A program made the translations under genes and the position numbers. DNA of 34,151 nt from Pirellulales bacterium (lineage in GTDB: Bacteria; Planctomycetota; Planctomycetia; Pirellulales; JAICIG01). The DNA is taken from assembly GCA_025927475.1 (NCBI GenBank), contig JAICLL010000061.1:1-34151 (forward strand), written 5' to 3'. Each line of letters starts with the position of its first letter. The first letter of the stretch is position 1. This document shows, one piece after another, positions 24,615 through 34,044 of this stretch. The notes beneath the pieces were generated by a model. The model did no database searches. It was not told the origin of the DNA and saw only the letters and a program-made list of their open reading frames with translations.

Positions 24615-24788
24615 CACGATTCCTCTGGTTGGATGGCTGCCGTGGGATGATTGGTAGTGCTATGATAGACAGCCGAGCATCGCCGCGCCAAATGCGTCAA
24701 TGGCTGATCGTCGATATTCCCTGGCGACGCTCCGAGCCGCCCCTTACCTACGCCGGCAGGACGAGGCAACTCGTTTCAGAGAACTTGC

Positions 24789-24931
24789 ATGAGCTACTAC
24801 ACACGCGTCAGGTTTGATTTCTCCGATGATCCCCCGAAATCTTGGAGATCGTACGATCTTGGCTGAGTGTCGAAGGAGGTAGGGTCTCCTTCACGCTGGA
24901 ACCTTTTTCAAGAATTCTCGATAACAGCTAA
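24789..24931 (+). pseudogene. Small hypothetical gene broken by a frameshift
   Basis: ATG at 24789 begins MSYYTRVRFDFSDDPPK but stops after 25 residues. The frame one base back continues with natural-looking sequence EILEIVRSWLSVEGGRV then SFTLEPFSRILDNS and stops at 24929-24931. Adding a single C to the run of five C at 24831-24835 would join both parts into one ORF of about 47 residues. It could be a decayed gene or a sequencing error in a homopolymer. I do not recognise the family; the rest of the 24615-24965 gap holds nothing I can name. Confidence 0.45.
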
Positions 24932-24965
24932 CGGACGTCTCGTTTCGGCATCGCTAGACCGGTAC

Positions 24966-25589
24966 CTATTGAGACGCCGTCGCAGGGTACTCCGCGAAGT
25001 TCCGCAGCATCTTCAGGCCGTCGGCCTGGCTCTTTTCGGGATGGAACTGCGTGGCAAAGAGATTCTCGTGCCAGATCATCGCGGTGAACGGCGCGGGATA
25101 GCTGGTTTCGGCGGCGATGACTTGCGGATCGCGCGGCACCACGTAGTACGAATGAACAAAATAGACGTGAGCGCCGCTGGCCACGCCTTCCAGCAACGGC
25201 GCAGGACGGCGAAGGGTCAACTGGTTCCAGCCCATGTGCGGCACCTTGTACTCGGCGGGCAGGTCGAACCGCACGACCTCGCCCGGCAGCACACCGAGCC
25301 CTTCGTGCCGGCCTCCTTCGTAACCCACCTCGAACAGCAATTGCAGGCCGAGGCAAATGCCCAGGAAAGGCTTGCCCGAGTCGATGGCCCGCCGCACCGG
25401 TTCGATCAGCTTGCGGCGGCGCAGTTCGCCCATGGCATCGCCAAAGGCGCCGACGCCGGGCAGCACCACTCGCCCGGCGTCGGCAATGACCGCCGGGTCG
25501 CTGGTGATGGTGGCGGCATGTCCGACCTTTTCGAAGCCCTTTTGCACGCTCCGCAAGTTGCCCATGCCGTAGTCGATGATGGCGATCAT
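24966..25589 (-). CDS. hisH: Imidazole glycerol phosphate synthase, glutaminase subunit
   Basis: HisH releases ammonia from glutamine and passes it to HisF, which makes imidazole glycerol phosphate and AICAR in histidine synthesis. The 207-residue protein shows [27 protein letters not shown] (oxyanion strand region), the nucleophile Cys79 in [31 protein letters not shown] and the catalytic His183/Glu185 in [13 protein letters not shown]. All catalytic residues are present and length is normal. hisF and other his genes are not adjacent, so the pathway is dispersed. The OmpA-like lipoprotein gene lies 97 bases upstream on the same strand. Confidence 0.95.
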   Translation of the reverse strand: MIAIIDYGMGNLRSVQKGFEKVGHAATITSDPAVIADAGRVVLPGVGAFGDAMGELRRRKLIEPVRRAIDSGKPFLGICLGLQLLFEVGYEGGRHEGLGVLPGEVVRFDLPAEYKVPHMGWNQLTLRRPAPLLEGVASGAHVYFVHSYYVVPRDPQVIAAETSYPAPFTAMIWHENLFATQFHPEKSQADGLKMLRNFAEYPATASQ

Positions 25590-25686
25590 GGTCCGCTGCC
25601 GAATCGGTTCTGAATCAGTGGCCGGAGGCGTTAGCCCCTACAGCGACACCTCGCCTGCCGCGGTGGTTCGCGCCTTTTCGACTATC

Positions 25687-26508
25687 TTACCGCCCCGAGG
25701 CGCGTTCGGGATAGACAACCAGCTCGACCCGGCGATTGCGCTGCTTGCCGGTGGTGGTGTCGTTGGAGACAATCGGGTGGTTCTCGCCGTGACCGACCAC
25801 AAAAAGCTGGCCGGGCCGCAGCCGCGTGCGGCTGACCAGGTAATCGTACACCGCCATCGCCCGGCCTGTCGAAAGGTGATGATTGTTCGACCAAAGCTGG
25901 CTGCGAACCGGCTCGTTGTCGGTGTGGCCCTCGACGCCGATCGTCTGGTGAGGATATTGCCGGGCCAAGGCCGCCGCCACCGAGTCGAGCAAGGCGGGGG
26001 CCGAGGGCAGCAGCCGGGCGCTGGTCGGTTCAAACAACGAGTTGCCGGGCAGTTCCACCCGAATTACATCACTGTCGACGCGGGTTTCGACGCCGGGAAT
26101 CTGAATGGCCGCAAGCTGATCGCGCTGGCTGTTGTTGGCCGAGATGCTGGCGCCGATGCGGCGTTTGGCCGAGGCCGCCAGCGTCTCGGCCCGTTTTTCG
26201 ACCTCGGTGTGCGACTCGCGCAGCTTGGCCAGTTGGCTCGCCGCGCCGCTAAGCTGCTCGCGCAAGGCCGCTGCTTCGTCTTCGAGCACCCGTCGCTGCT
26301 GCTGCGACTGAGCCAGCAGGGTGCCCTGCTCTTGATTGTCCTGGTCGAGCGTCGCCATCCGGCTTTGCAGCTCTTGATAGCGCTGGCTCAGCGTCGTGTG
26401 CTCCTTTTGCAACGTTTCGAGCTTGCCTTGCAGCACGTACGGATTCTGGGCGCAGCCGAACAAAAGCGGTCCGAGACCAAGCCAGAACGCAACGCGGAAG
26501 CGGCGCAC
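25687..26508 (-). CDS. OmpA-family lipoprotein with coiled coil
   Basis: The 273-residue protein has a lipoprotein signal (WLGLGPLLFGC, lipidated Cys19). A long heptad-rich coiled coil (about 28-125, LETLQKEHTTLSQRYQELQ and following) leads to a C-terminal OmpA domain (about 140-268) with LFEPTSARLLPSA, IGVEGHTDNEPV, LSTGRAMAVYDYL and VVGHGENHPIVSNDTTTGKQRNRRVEL. These bind peptidoglycan, so the protein likely bridges a membrane and the cell wall; the coil acts as spacer. It is close to MotB/Pal-like proteins but has no membrane helix. It starts with GTG at 26508, preceded by GGAG nine bases upstream. Its promoter must lie in the 308-base gap shared with larC. Confidence 0.9.
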   Translation of the reverse strand: MRRFRVAFWLGLGPLLFGCAQNPYVLQGKLETLQKEHTTLSQRYQELQSRMATLDQDNQEQGTLLAQSQQQRRVLEDEAAALREQLSGAASQLAKLRESHTEVEKRAETLAASAKRRIGASISANNSQRDQLAAIQIPGVETRVDSDVIRVELPGNSLFEPTSARLLPSAPALLDSVAAALARQYPHQTIGVEGHTDNEPVRSQLWSNNHHLSTGRAMAVYDYLVSRTRLRPGQLFVVGHGENHPIVSNDTTTGKQRNRRVELVVYPERASGR

Positions 26509-26816
26509 CGCAAGCTTCTCCGAGCGAAAACCAGCGCCGCCGGGCGGCGACGCACGACGTGAGCAAAACCGGCGGCAGCCGCGCGCGGACTATCCCACCG
26601 GTAATTGCGGGCGAATCGTACCCAGAGCCCCGACCGGGCACAAGGGCGCTTTCCCTCGTGCGATCGCGGTTCCTTGCCTCACTGCCCCAGCCACCGGAGT
26701 TTGGAATCGCTTTCGGTGTACCAGGCGTTTGACAGGCGGTGCAGCGCACCCCATAACTGCACTTGCGGCGGGCAGGGCGAAATCTAGAATCCGTGCGCTC
26801 CGAAACAGGAAGAACT
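26509..26816. other. 308-base divergent gap with repeat fragment
   Basis: No gene is visible between the OmpA-like gene and larC. It holds an imperfect hairpin GCACAAGGG / CCCTCGTGC (about 26639-26662) and the 16-base piece CTGCCCCAGCCACCGG (26682-26697) shared exactly with the repeat at 9377-9392. A likely larC promoter follows at 26729-26757. Confidence 0.55.
26729..26757 (+). promoter_or_regulatory. Probable larC promoter
   Basis: TTGACA (26729-26734), a 17-base spacer and CATAAC (26752-26757) make a sigma70-like promoter with a perfect -35 and a moderate -10. It would give a leader of about 53 bases before the GTG start of larC, which has its own AGGA six bases upstream. Confidence 0.45.
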
Positions 26817-27986
26817 GTGAAAATTGTCTATCTCGATTGCCTGAGCGGAATTAGCGGCGATATGACTCTGGCCGCGCTGGTCGATTCCGGCGTCGAACTG
26901 GCCGCCATCAGCAGCGGCCTCGATTCGCTCGGTCTGCCCGGCGTCAGGCTGGCGGCCAGCGAGGTCAAACGCAAAGGCTTTCGCGCCACGCACATCACGG
27001 TCGAGCACCCGCCCGAGCACGCCCACCGGCACCTGCATCACATCACCGACATGATCGACGCCAGCCAGCTTTCGAGCCGACAGAAAGACCTGGCCAAGCG
27101 CATCTTTACGCGGCTGGGCGAGGCCGAAGCCAAAGTGCACGGCACCACGCTGCGCAAAGTGCATTTTCACGAGGTGGGCGCTGTTGATTCCATCGCCGAT
27201 ATCGTGGGCGCGGCGATCGGCTGGGATCTGCTGGGAGTCGATCGCATCGCGTGCTCGCCCGTGCCGACCGGCTGCGGCACCGTGACCATCGCCCACGGCA
27301 CATGCAGCATTCCCGCGCCGGCCACGGCGGAACTGTTGCAAGGCATTCCGCTGGCAGAATCGCAAGTGCCCGCCGAGCTGACCACGCCGACGGGCGCGGC
27401 GATCGTAGCCACGCTGGTCGATCAGTTCGGGCCGCTGCCGGCGATGAAAATCGAGCGCATCGGCTATGGCGCGGGCACGCGCGAGCTGGCCGATCAACCG
27501 AACCTGCTGCGGCTGTTCGTGGGCGAAGCCGCCGACGGCTTGGCCGCCGATCAAGTGTGGGTGGTGGAGACCAATCTCGACGACGTGCCGGGCGAAGTCG
27601 TGGGCTATGCCACCGCCAAACTGTGGGAAGCCGGCGCCCTGGACGTCTACACCACGGCCATCCAGATGAAAAAAAACCGGCCTGGCGTCACGATCACGGT
27701 GCTCTGCCAGCCGCCGCACGTGGAAAAGATCGAGCGCGTGTTGTTCCGCGAGACGGGCACGCTGGGCGTGCGCCGTTGGCCTGCCAGCCGGCACAAGCTC
27801 GAACGAAAGCCACACCAGGTGGAAACCGAATTCGGAACGGTCGAAGGCAAGCTGGGTTGGATCGCCGGGCAAGAGCCGAGTTTTTCGCCCGAGTTTGAAT
27901 CGTGCAGCCGGCTGGCCATCGCCCGTGATGTGCCGTTGAAGAGCGTATATGAAGCGGCGCACCGGGCGTTCAGCGGCGAACGGTAG
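26817..27986 (+). CDS. larC: Nickel pincer cofactor biosynthesis protein LarC
   Basis: LarC is a CTP-dependent cyclometallase that inserts nickel into the pincer cofactor used by lactate racemase and relatives. The 389-residue protein shows the family opening MKIVYLDCLSGISGDMTLAALVD, a His-rich segment HPPEHAHRHLHHI (about 63-75) suited to metal binding, KVHFHEVGAVDSIADIVGA, CSPVPTGCGTV, ELTTPTGAAIVATL, and the C-terminal LETNLDD-like motif VVETNLDDVPGEVVGYATAKL with VFFRETGTLGVRR-like VLFRETGTLGVRR. In some species LarC is split by a frameshift into LarC1/LarC2; here it is one chain. The GTG at 26817 has AGGA six bases before it. larB, larE and larA are not in the window. Confidence 0.92.
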   Translation: MKIVYLDCLSGISGDMTLAALVDSGVELAAISSGLDSLGLPGVRLAASEVKRKGFRATHITVEHPPEHAHRHLHHITDMIDASQLSSRQKDLAKRIFTRLGEAEAKVHGTTLRKVHFHEVGAVDSIADIVGAAIGWDLLGVDRIACSPVPTGCGTVTIAHGTCSIPAPATAELLQGIPLAESQVPAELTTPTGAAIVATLVDQFGPLPAMKIERIGYGAGTRELADQPNLLRLFVGEAADGLAADQVWVVETNLDDVPGEVVGYATAKLWEAGALDVYTTAIQMKKNRPGVTITVLCQPPHVEKIERVLFRETGTLGVRRWPASRHKLERKPHQVETEFGTVEGKLGWIAGQEPSFSPEFESCSRLAIARDVPLKSVYEAAHRAFSGER

Positions 27987-27989
27987 GCA

Positions 27990-28034
27990 GGGGGTTCGGG
28001 GTTCGGGGTCCAGGGTTCAGGGTTCGGGGTTCAG
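27990..28034. repeat. G-run tandem array (GGGGTTC units)
   Basis: Four bases after the larC stop, runs of three to five G occur six times with a seven-base period (GGGGTTC, GGGGTCC, GGGTTCA variants). It could form a G-quadruplex in the larC transcript's 3' end. A similar C-run array lies just past another gene's stop at 13741-13770. Confidence 0.7.
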
Positions 28035-28082
28035 AGGTACCGAGATCGCCCTTGTCATTCAATACGGCTCGCGCCTTGGCCG

Positions 28083-28134
28083 ACGTCCGTAGGGAACGGA
28101 CTTCACCGCAGATCTGATGTCAACGGAGTCCATT
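28083..28134. repeat. Short palindromic dispersed repeat, copy 2
   Basis: 28083-28102 matches the reverse complement of 1731-1750 at 19 of 20 positions. GAACGGACT (28094-28102) can pair with AGTCCATTC further right with one mismatch. It lies immediately before the gene starting at 28157 and may overlap its promoter. Confidence 0.55.
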
Positions 28135-28156
28135 CAGCTTCCGAGCAACCACCGTT

Positions 28157-28741
28157 ATGCAGCTTTTGGCGCAGCTAGAACCGACGACGGTCTTATTCCT
28201 ATCGGGCTTGGGCTTGGTATGCGCGGTGCTTTTGTTTCGCACGCACCGCCAGCTCAATACGCGGCCCAAGGGCCAACTTTCCCATCCTTCGAGCTGGTCG
28301 AAGCCCCGGCTGCCGAAAACGCCCGACGCGCATCATCTCGATTTGCCGCGCGATGCCCAGCGTTGGGAAGTGCAAATGCACGAGACCGCCCGCGAGTTGC
28401 GCGGGCAGCTTGACAGCAAGATCAGCGTCTTGCAGCATTTGATTCGCGATGCCGCGGCGGAAACCGCCCGATTGGAAGCGGCCATCGAGCGCGCGGCCAG
28501 GCTCGAGGTTAGCGCGGCGCGCCCCGCGCCGCATCTGCAAGCCGCCGCGGTCGCCGCGGTCCATCCGCCCGCGATGCGACCGCGTGCGATGGCTGAGCCG
28601 TTGCCCTCGCCAACCTCCCGACGTTACGCCGAGATTTATGCACTGGCCGATTCAGGATTGGCCAGCGCCGCCATTGCGACCCGGGTTGGCAGCCCAATCG
28701 GCGAGGTCGAACTGATTCTCGGCCTGCGCGGCAAGGGCTAG
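28157..28741 (+). CDS. Membrane-anchored coiled-coil hypothetical protein
   Basis: The 194-residue protein has one N-terminal transmembrane helix (about 9-27, TVLFLSGLGLVCAVLLF). A polar linker, a helical coiled-coil region (about 68-120, WEVQMHETARELRGQLDSK to AAIERAARLE) and a Pro/Ala-rich linker follow. A C-terminal helix-turn-helix-like segment (about 155-194) reads SRRYAEIYALADSGLASAA, IATRVGSPIGEVELILGLRG. The last part resembles the DUF6115-like tails of small bacterial membrane proteins, where a sigma-like HTH fold is suspected. Function unknown; the layout suggests a scaffold at the inner membrane. It follows larC by 170 bases containing repeats, so probably has its own promoter. Confidence 0.75.
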   Translation: MQLLAQLEPTTVLFLSGLGLVCAVLLFRTHRQLNTRPKGQLSHPSSWSKPRLPKTPDAHHLDLPRDAQRWEVQMHETARELRGQLDSKISVLQHLIRDAAAETARLEAAIERAARLEVSAARPAPHLQAAAVAAVHPPAMRPRAMAEPLPSPTSRRYAEIYALADSGLASAAIATRVGSPIGEVELILGLRGKG

Positions 28742-28753
28742 ACAATCCGTGGC

Positions 28754-28799
28754 ACGGCCTGCCAGGCTCTCTCTGGATCTTGACGGCCTGGAAGGCCGT
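28754..28799. repeat. Imperfect inverted repeat between convergent genes (GGCCTTCC/GGAAGGCC family)
   Basis: ACGGCCTGCCAGGC (28754-28767) pairs with GCCTGGAAGGCCGT (28786-28799) at 13 of 14 positions, loop 18 bases. The right arm GACGGCCTGGAAGGCC resembles the 25-bp repeat at 6460-6484. It sits between two convergent stop codons and could act as a bidirectional transcription stop without a T-run. Confidence 0.7.
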
Positions 28800-28801
28800 T
28801 C

Positions 28802-30855
<2,054 letters not shown>

Positions 30856-30856
<1 letters not shown>

Positions 30857-31191
30857 TACCGCGCGGTTCCTTTCGCATCGGCGAGTGGTGGCTTTCGGTC
30901 CTCGGTGGCGGCGGCCTGCGCTTCTTCCAGAAGGCAAAGTAGCTTTGCCTTGGCGGAGTCAAAATCTTGAAAGCCGTAGCGATACCCACTGTCGAAAGCT
31001 GCGTCTGGCTCCAGCTCGTCTACACAGAACAACGATCGCGACGGAAAATAGTCAAAATCGAACAAGCGACTCCCTAAGTGAACTCGCATTGAAAGGGCAC
31101 CGGATGGGAAAACACTGATCTCGGTAAAGAGCCCACTTGGGCTCTGACTCAGTTCGTCGGCGAACCGAGCAAAATTCTCTGCAAGTCTCAT
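30856..31191 (-). CDS. Small cytoplasmic hypothetical protein, immunity-protein-like
   Basis: The 111-residue product has no signal or membrane segment. It reads [57 protein letters not shown], then [27 protein letters not shown]: alternating beta strands with helices at both ends. Size, composition and position directly after a foreign C-terminal fragment (31209-31349) look like the immunity partner of a polymorphic toxin, but this is inference; I do not know the family. The start at 31191 has GGAG nine bases upstream; Met at 31206 lacks one. Its stop overlaps the DUF255 gene start (TAATG), so the two are now translated together, probably by chance of rearrangement. Confidence 0.7.
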
Positions 31192-31208
31192 GCTCCTAGA
31201 CTCCAATG

Positions 31209-31349
31209 TCAGTTCCCTATACCCGGTTGTTGAAAGTCGACCGCTCCGGTCGTTGCACGCCTAATCGTAATGCGTCCGTTACTGGCGACTGAAATATTGT
31301 GCCCGCGAGTTGACGCCGTGATAGTTCCATCGCGCTGCCGAAAGATTCG
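31209..31349 (-). pseudogene. C-terminal fragment of an unknown large protein (possible toxin tail)
   Basis: From about 31349 the minus strand reads, in one frame, RIFRQRDGTITASTRGHNI, SVASNGRITIRRATTGAVDF, QQPGIGN and TGA. It is beta-strand-like and natural-looking, ends 17 bases before the immunity-like gene, and has no start of its own. Immediately upstream the sequence switches to the TauE/SafE fragment in another frame. The rest of its gene is missing. The arrangement suggests the last ~46 residues of a large secreted or RHS-like protein left beside its downstream partner; identity uncertain. Confidence 0.45.
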
Positions 31350-31351
31350 AT

Positions 31352-31645
31352 CAGCTTGCGAACCAGTTTCGCTCCGAGGTAGGCTCCCAGCAAAAAGCCT
31401 GCCGCCACGCACGCCACCACGTTGAGCTGGATGAAACGGTGTTGATAGTAGACCATCGCGGCGAAGATGCCGACCGGCGGCACCAGCACCGCCAGGCTCG
31501 TACCCTGCGCCTGCGGCTGGCTAAAGCCAAACAGCAGCATCAGGCCGGGCACCAGCAGAATGCCGCCGCCGATGCCCAGCATGCCGCTGAGCAGCCCGAC
31601 TACCACGCCCAATAATACGAGACCGAAAGAAGTCATCATCGTCAT
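31352..31645 (-). pseudogene. TauE/SafE family membrane protein, C-terminally truncated
   Basis: From ATG 31645 the frame encodes SFGLVLLGVVVGLLSGMLGI, GGGILLVPGLMLLFGFSQPQ, AQGTSLAVLVPPVGIFAAMV and AAGFLLGAYLGAKLVRKL: the conserved GxxSGxxGxGGG and AxGTSL motifs of sulfite/anion exporters with about four helices. After residue 98 the homology stops abruptly at about 31352 and unrelated sequence is read in the same frame to 31217. Short one-domain TauE/SafE proteins of about 120 residues exist, so only the last helix may be missing, but the junction with foreign sequence argues for truncation. A residual fusion product of 142 residues could still be made. Confidence 0.75.
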
Positions 31646-31668
31646 GCTGCCGCTTCTGGTGGTCAAAG

Positions 31669-31830
31669 TCAATCCGCGCCGGCCATCAGCGGATCGCCAA
31701 GCGCCGCGAAGCCCTCGCGCAGCAATTGACACAACTCGGTCAACACGTGCGCGTGGCGAGGGTTTTCGGCGAGATCGTGCATTTCGTGTGGATCGGCGGC
31801 CAGATCGAACAGTTGCCGCTTGCCGACCCA
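31669..31830 (-). pseudogene. Sulfatase C-terminal fragment
   Basis: The minus strand reads WVGKRQLFDLAADPHEMHD, LAENPRHAHVLTELCQLLRE, GFAALGDPLMAGAD and a stop at 31669. QLFDLAADPHEMHDLAENP is the hallmark ending of arylsulfatase-type sulfatases. The N-terminal ~400 residues with the catalytic CxPxR and metal sites are absent; upstream lies the promoter region of the divergent molybdoenzyme. A TATAAT (reverse complement of 31962-31967) remains upstream. It is a relic of a sulfatase gene, a family very abundant in planctomycetes. Confidence 0.75.
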
Positions 31831-32015
31831 CAAGATCGCGACGACCGCCGGCAATCGGCAGCTCCATCGCCAGGCGATCCATGGAAGCGTGCGCTTTCGA
31901 GTCATGATGAAACGTGGCGGAGAGAGCGGTAGGGGCGACTTGTTTCCAAACCGGTCGCCTCATTATACTGCCTGCGGGGGTCACTGCGGCATCGTTTCTT
32001 TGTTGTCAAACGAGC

Positions 32016-33200
32016 ATGAGCCAGCGCAAGACCATCACGGCCGAGCCGGAGAACAGCGAAACGCCACTGGAGTCACAGGCCGGTTGGGTCACTCCGAACC
32101 GGCTGTTCTTTGTGCGCAACCACTTCCCGCGCCCCGAAATCGATCTCGGCGCCTGGAGATTGTCGGTCGAAGGTGGTGTGCGCCGCCCGCGCCTGTGGAC
32201 ATGGGAAGAGCTGAACGAGTTGCCTCAGCGCACGGTCTTCGCCACGGTCGAGTGCGCGGGCAACGGCCGCTCGTTTTTGCACCCCTCGGCGGCCGGCGTG
32301 CAATGGGCGGCGGGCGCCATCGGCCACGCCGAATGGAGCGGCGTACCGTTGCGAACCGTTCTCGAAGCGTCTGGTCTGGAACCCGCGGCAATGCAGATTC
32401 TTTGCCAGGGCGCCGATCGAGGCGTCGAGGCTGACCACCCGGAGCCGATGCACTTCGAGCGGGCGCTGCCGCTTGATAAGGCGCTCCATCCCGACACGCT
32501 GTTAGCGCTGCGGATGAACGGCGAGCCGCTGGAGCCTGACCACGGCTTTCCGTTGCGATTGTTTGTGCCGGGTTGGTATGGCGTGGCGTCGGTGAAATGG
32601 CTGGTACGGATTGCAGCGCTCGACGTCCCCTTTGGCGGTTATTTTCAAACCATCAAATACACAGTCCGCCGACGCCCGACGGCGACAGCCGGAAGCACCG
32701 GTTTGGAGACCGTCGTCGTCGGCCCCATGGCCGTGAAGTCCGAGATTTTGCGTCCGCGTTCAGGCGAGGTGTTGGGCCTGGGACCGAACCGCGTGGTCGG
32801 GCTGGCCTGGGCCGGCGAAGAAGCTGTCGCGCGCGTCGAAATCAGCGCGGACGGAGGATACGCCTGGTCGCCGGCCGAATTGATCGGCCCGCGCGCGCCG
32901 TATTCGTGGCGGCTGTTCGAAGCGACCTGGCGGGTGGATACGCCCGGGGACTATACGGTCCTCGCGCGGGCGATCAGCGAATCGGGCCGCATGCAGCCCG
33001 TCGAACACGATCCGCTCAACGGCGGTTACCTGATTTCGTTCTATCGCCCGACCCATGTGCGCGTGATGGCGACGGGTCGCAGCGATGCTCAGCCGGGCGA
33101 CTGGCAGGCGTTGTTGTATGACATGAATGCGTTTGCCGAGGAGAACGCGCGGCGTCCCTTGGATGTCGATCTGCAATTTGCCGCGGGGGCGGGCATTTAG
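32016..33200 (+). CDS. Sulfite oxidase-like molybdopterin-dependent oxidoreductase
   Basis: The 394-residue protein matches the sulfite oxidase family: TPNRLFFVRNHFPRPEIDLGAWRLSVEG (26-53), the molybdenum-ligand Cys80 in TVECAGNGR, GAIGHAEWSGVPLRTVL, HFERALPLDKALHPDTLLALRMNGEPLEPDHGFPLRLFVPGWYGVASVKWL, and a C-terminal Mo-co dimerisation domain (about 260-385) of immunoglobulin type with AWAGEEAVARVEISADGGYAW. It lacks a haem domain and any signal peptide, so it would act in the cytoplasm unless the true start is upstream. Substrate by family is sulfite; nearby TauE/SafE and sulfatase fragments also concern sulfur chemistry, which may be coincidental. The start at 32016 precedes the conserved ITAEPENSETP segment. 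Confidence 0.9.
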   Translation: MSQRKTITAEPENSETPLESQAGWVTPNRLFFVRNHFPRPEIDLGAWRLSVEGGVRRPRLWTWEELNELPQRTVFATVECAGNGRSFLHPSAAGVQWAAGAIGHAEWSGVPLRTVLEASGLEPAAMQILCQGADRGVEADHPEPMHFERALPLDKALHPDTLLALRMNGEPLEPDHGFPLRLFVPGWYGVASVKWLVRIAALDVPFGGYFQTIKYTVRRRPTATAGSTGLETVVVGPMAVKSEILRPRSGEVLGLGPNRVVGLAWAGEEAVARVEISADGGYAWSPAELIGPRAPYSWRLFEATWRVDTPGDYTVLARAISESGRMQPVEHDPLNGGYLISFYRPTHVRVMATGRSDAQPGDWQALLYDMNAFAEENARRPLDVDLQFAAGAGI

Positions 33201-33222
33201 GGCGGCTCGCTACGCGCCGCCC
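33200..33222. terminator. GC hairpin at the stop of the molybdoenzyme gene
   Basis: GGGCGGC (33200-33206, beginning with the last base of the TAG) pairs with GCCGCCC (33216-33222), loop nine bases. No T-run follows, so termination is possible but unproven. A second hairpin GGCAGGC (33291-33297) / GCCTGCC (33305-33311) lies about 70 bases on. Confidence 0.35.
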
Positions 33223-33522
33223 CACCACGGATGGTACGGAACGCCCGTTCAACTGGTCCAGCGCCCTGGACATGCCTCACATTGTGATATGGCAGGCAGA
33301 AAACGCCTGCCTGGTTGACGTGACCGCTTAGCTGAAGCAAAAGCAGCAATGCTCGAGGCGATCAGCAAGTTCGTACTGGCAGTCCGCCGCGCTCATCGGC
33401 ACAACGGCCCGATAATCGTCGATGCTCCCGCCCACGTACGTGCGCTGCGGCGCGTATGCGAGCAAGGAAAACGAGCGTAGCGATGGAATTGCTAGACACG
33501 GAGTTCTGAGGGAACGAGCCGT
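33223..33522. other. Gap of about 300 bases with no convincing gene
   Basis: It contains a 7-bp-stem hairpin at 33291-33311. On the minus strand the frame of the following hypothetical gene stays open past its TGA stop for about 64 codons to TAA at 33328-33330, reading TYVGGSIDDYRAVVPMSAAD and on to EHCCFCFS. That could be a fragment of another protein or chance in GC-rich DNA. Confidence 0.4.
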
Positions 33523-33867
33523 TCAGGCGTGGTGTACGTTAGGCACGGGCGTCTCGCCTTTTTGCGGAGGCGCGTTTGTGCTGCGGACTCGTTGCATGTC
33601 CTCGCGAATCGCCCGAATTTCCGTGTCGCGGCGAAGGACGGCGTCGCGGCTGGACCAAGGAACCGGCAGCGCAACCTTCGCCCGCCTGCCGATGGCCGGA
33701 TCGGTCGGCGGCTTGTCGCGCAAGTACGCCCATTGCAGGTTCAGGGTGTCTCCGTTCTGGATGCCGATGCTCCTCATCGCATTGGTGGCCGGCCCGCCAA
33801 AGGGAGGCTCGGTGCCCTCGTTGCAATAAACGTCCAGCAAGGAAATCTCTTCGCCTGTCAGGATCAT
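33523..33867 (-). CDS. Hypothetical cytoplasmic protein
   Basis: The 114-residue product opens MILTGEEISLLDVYCNEGTE and has a mixed helix/strand character: PPFGGPATNAMRSIGIQNG, DTLNLQWAYLRDKPPTDPAI, then ALPVPWSSRDAVLRRDTEIRA with a predicted helix (about 75-95) and a short polar tail ending HHA. No signal peptide or membrane segment, no known motif. I have no family name. It lies 21 bases after the stop of a small ORF on the same strand (33889-34044) and both may be one unit. No good Shine-Dalgarno precedes the ATG. Confidence 0.65.
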   Translation of the reverse strand: MILTGEEISLLDVYCNEGTEPPFGGPATNAMRSIGIQNGDTLNLQWAYLRDKPPTDPAIGRRAKVALPVPWSSRDAVLRRDTEIRAIREDMQRVRSTNAPPQKGETPVPNVHHA

Positions 33868-33888
33868 GGTTTGGTCGCGGAATTGGCT

Positions 33889-34044
33889 CTATAAAAACGC
33901 CTCAGCGTTCGCAAACAGGCGCGTGATCAGGTTCAGAAACTGCCGACCGGCTGCTGTGGTCTCCAAGTCGTCCCCTAACTCGAAGCGATGTTCGGCCGGG
34001 TGGTGTCCTAATAGTGCGGTGCTGCCGTGCAAAGTGATACTAAC
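33889..34044 (-). pseudogene. Small hypothetical ORF whose start is lost at a repeat
   Basis: The minus strand encodes SITLHGSTALLGHHPAEHRF, ELGDDLETTAAGRQFLNLIT, RLFANAEAFL and TAG (33889-33891). It reads as a natural small protein or C-terminus, but no ATG precedes it: the frame runs straight into the arm of the inverted repeat at 34040-34099. The repeat seems to have replaced the start, or the gene begins beyond the repeat. Function unknown. It sits 21 bases upstream of the hypothetical gene at 33523-33867. Confidence 0.5.

Noticed and set aside
27990..28034. Tandem G-rich units considered as a CRISPR-like or minisatellite array
   Set aside because: Units are only seven bases with no spacers, and no cas genes are present; kept as a G-run array only.
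31669..33200. A sulfur-metabolism island (sulfatase, TauE/SafE, sulfite oxidase) acting together
   Set aside because: Two of the three are broken fragments on the opposite strand, so no functional pathway can be claimed; proximity may be historical or accidental.
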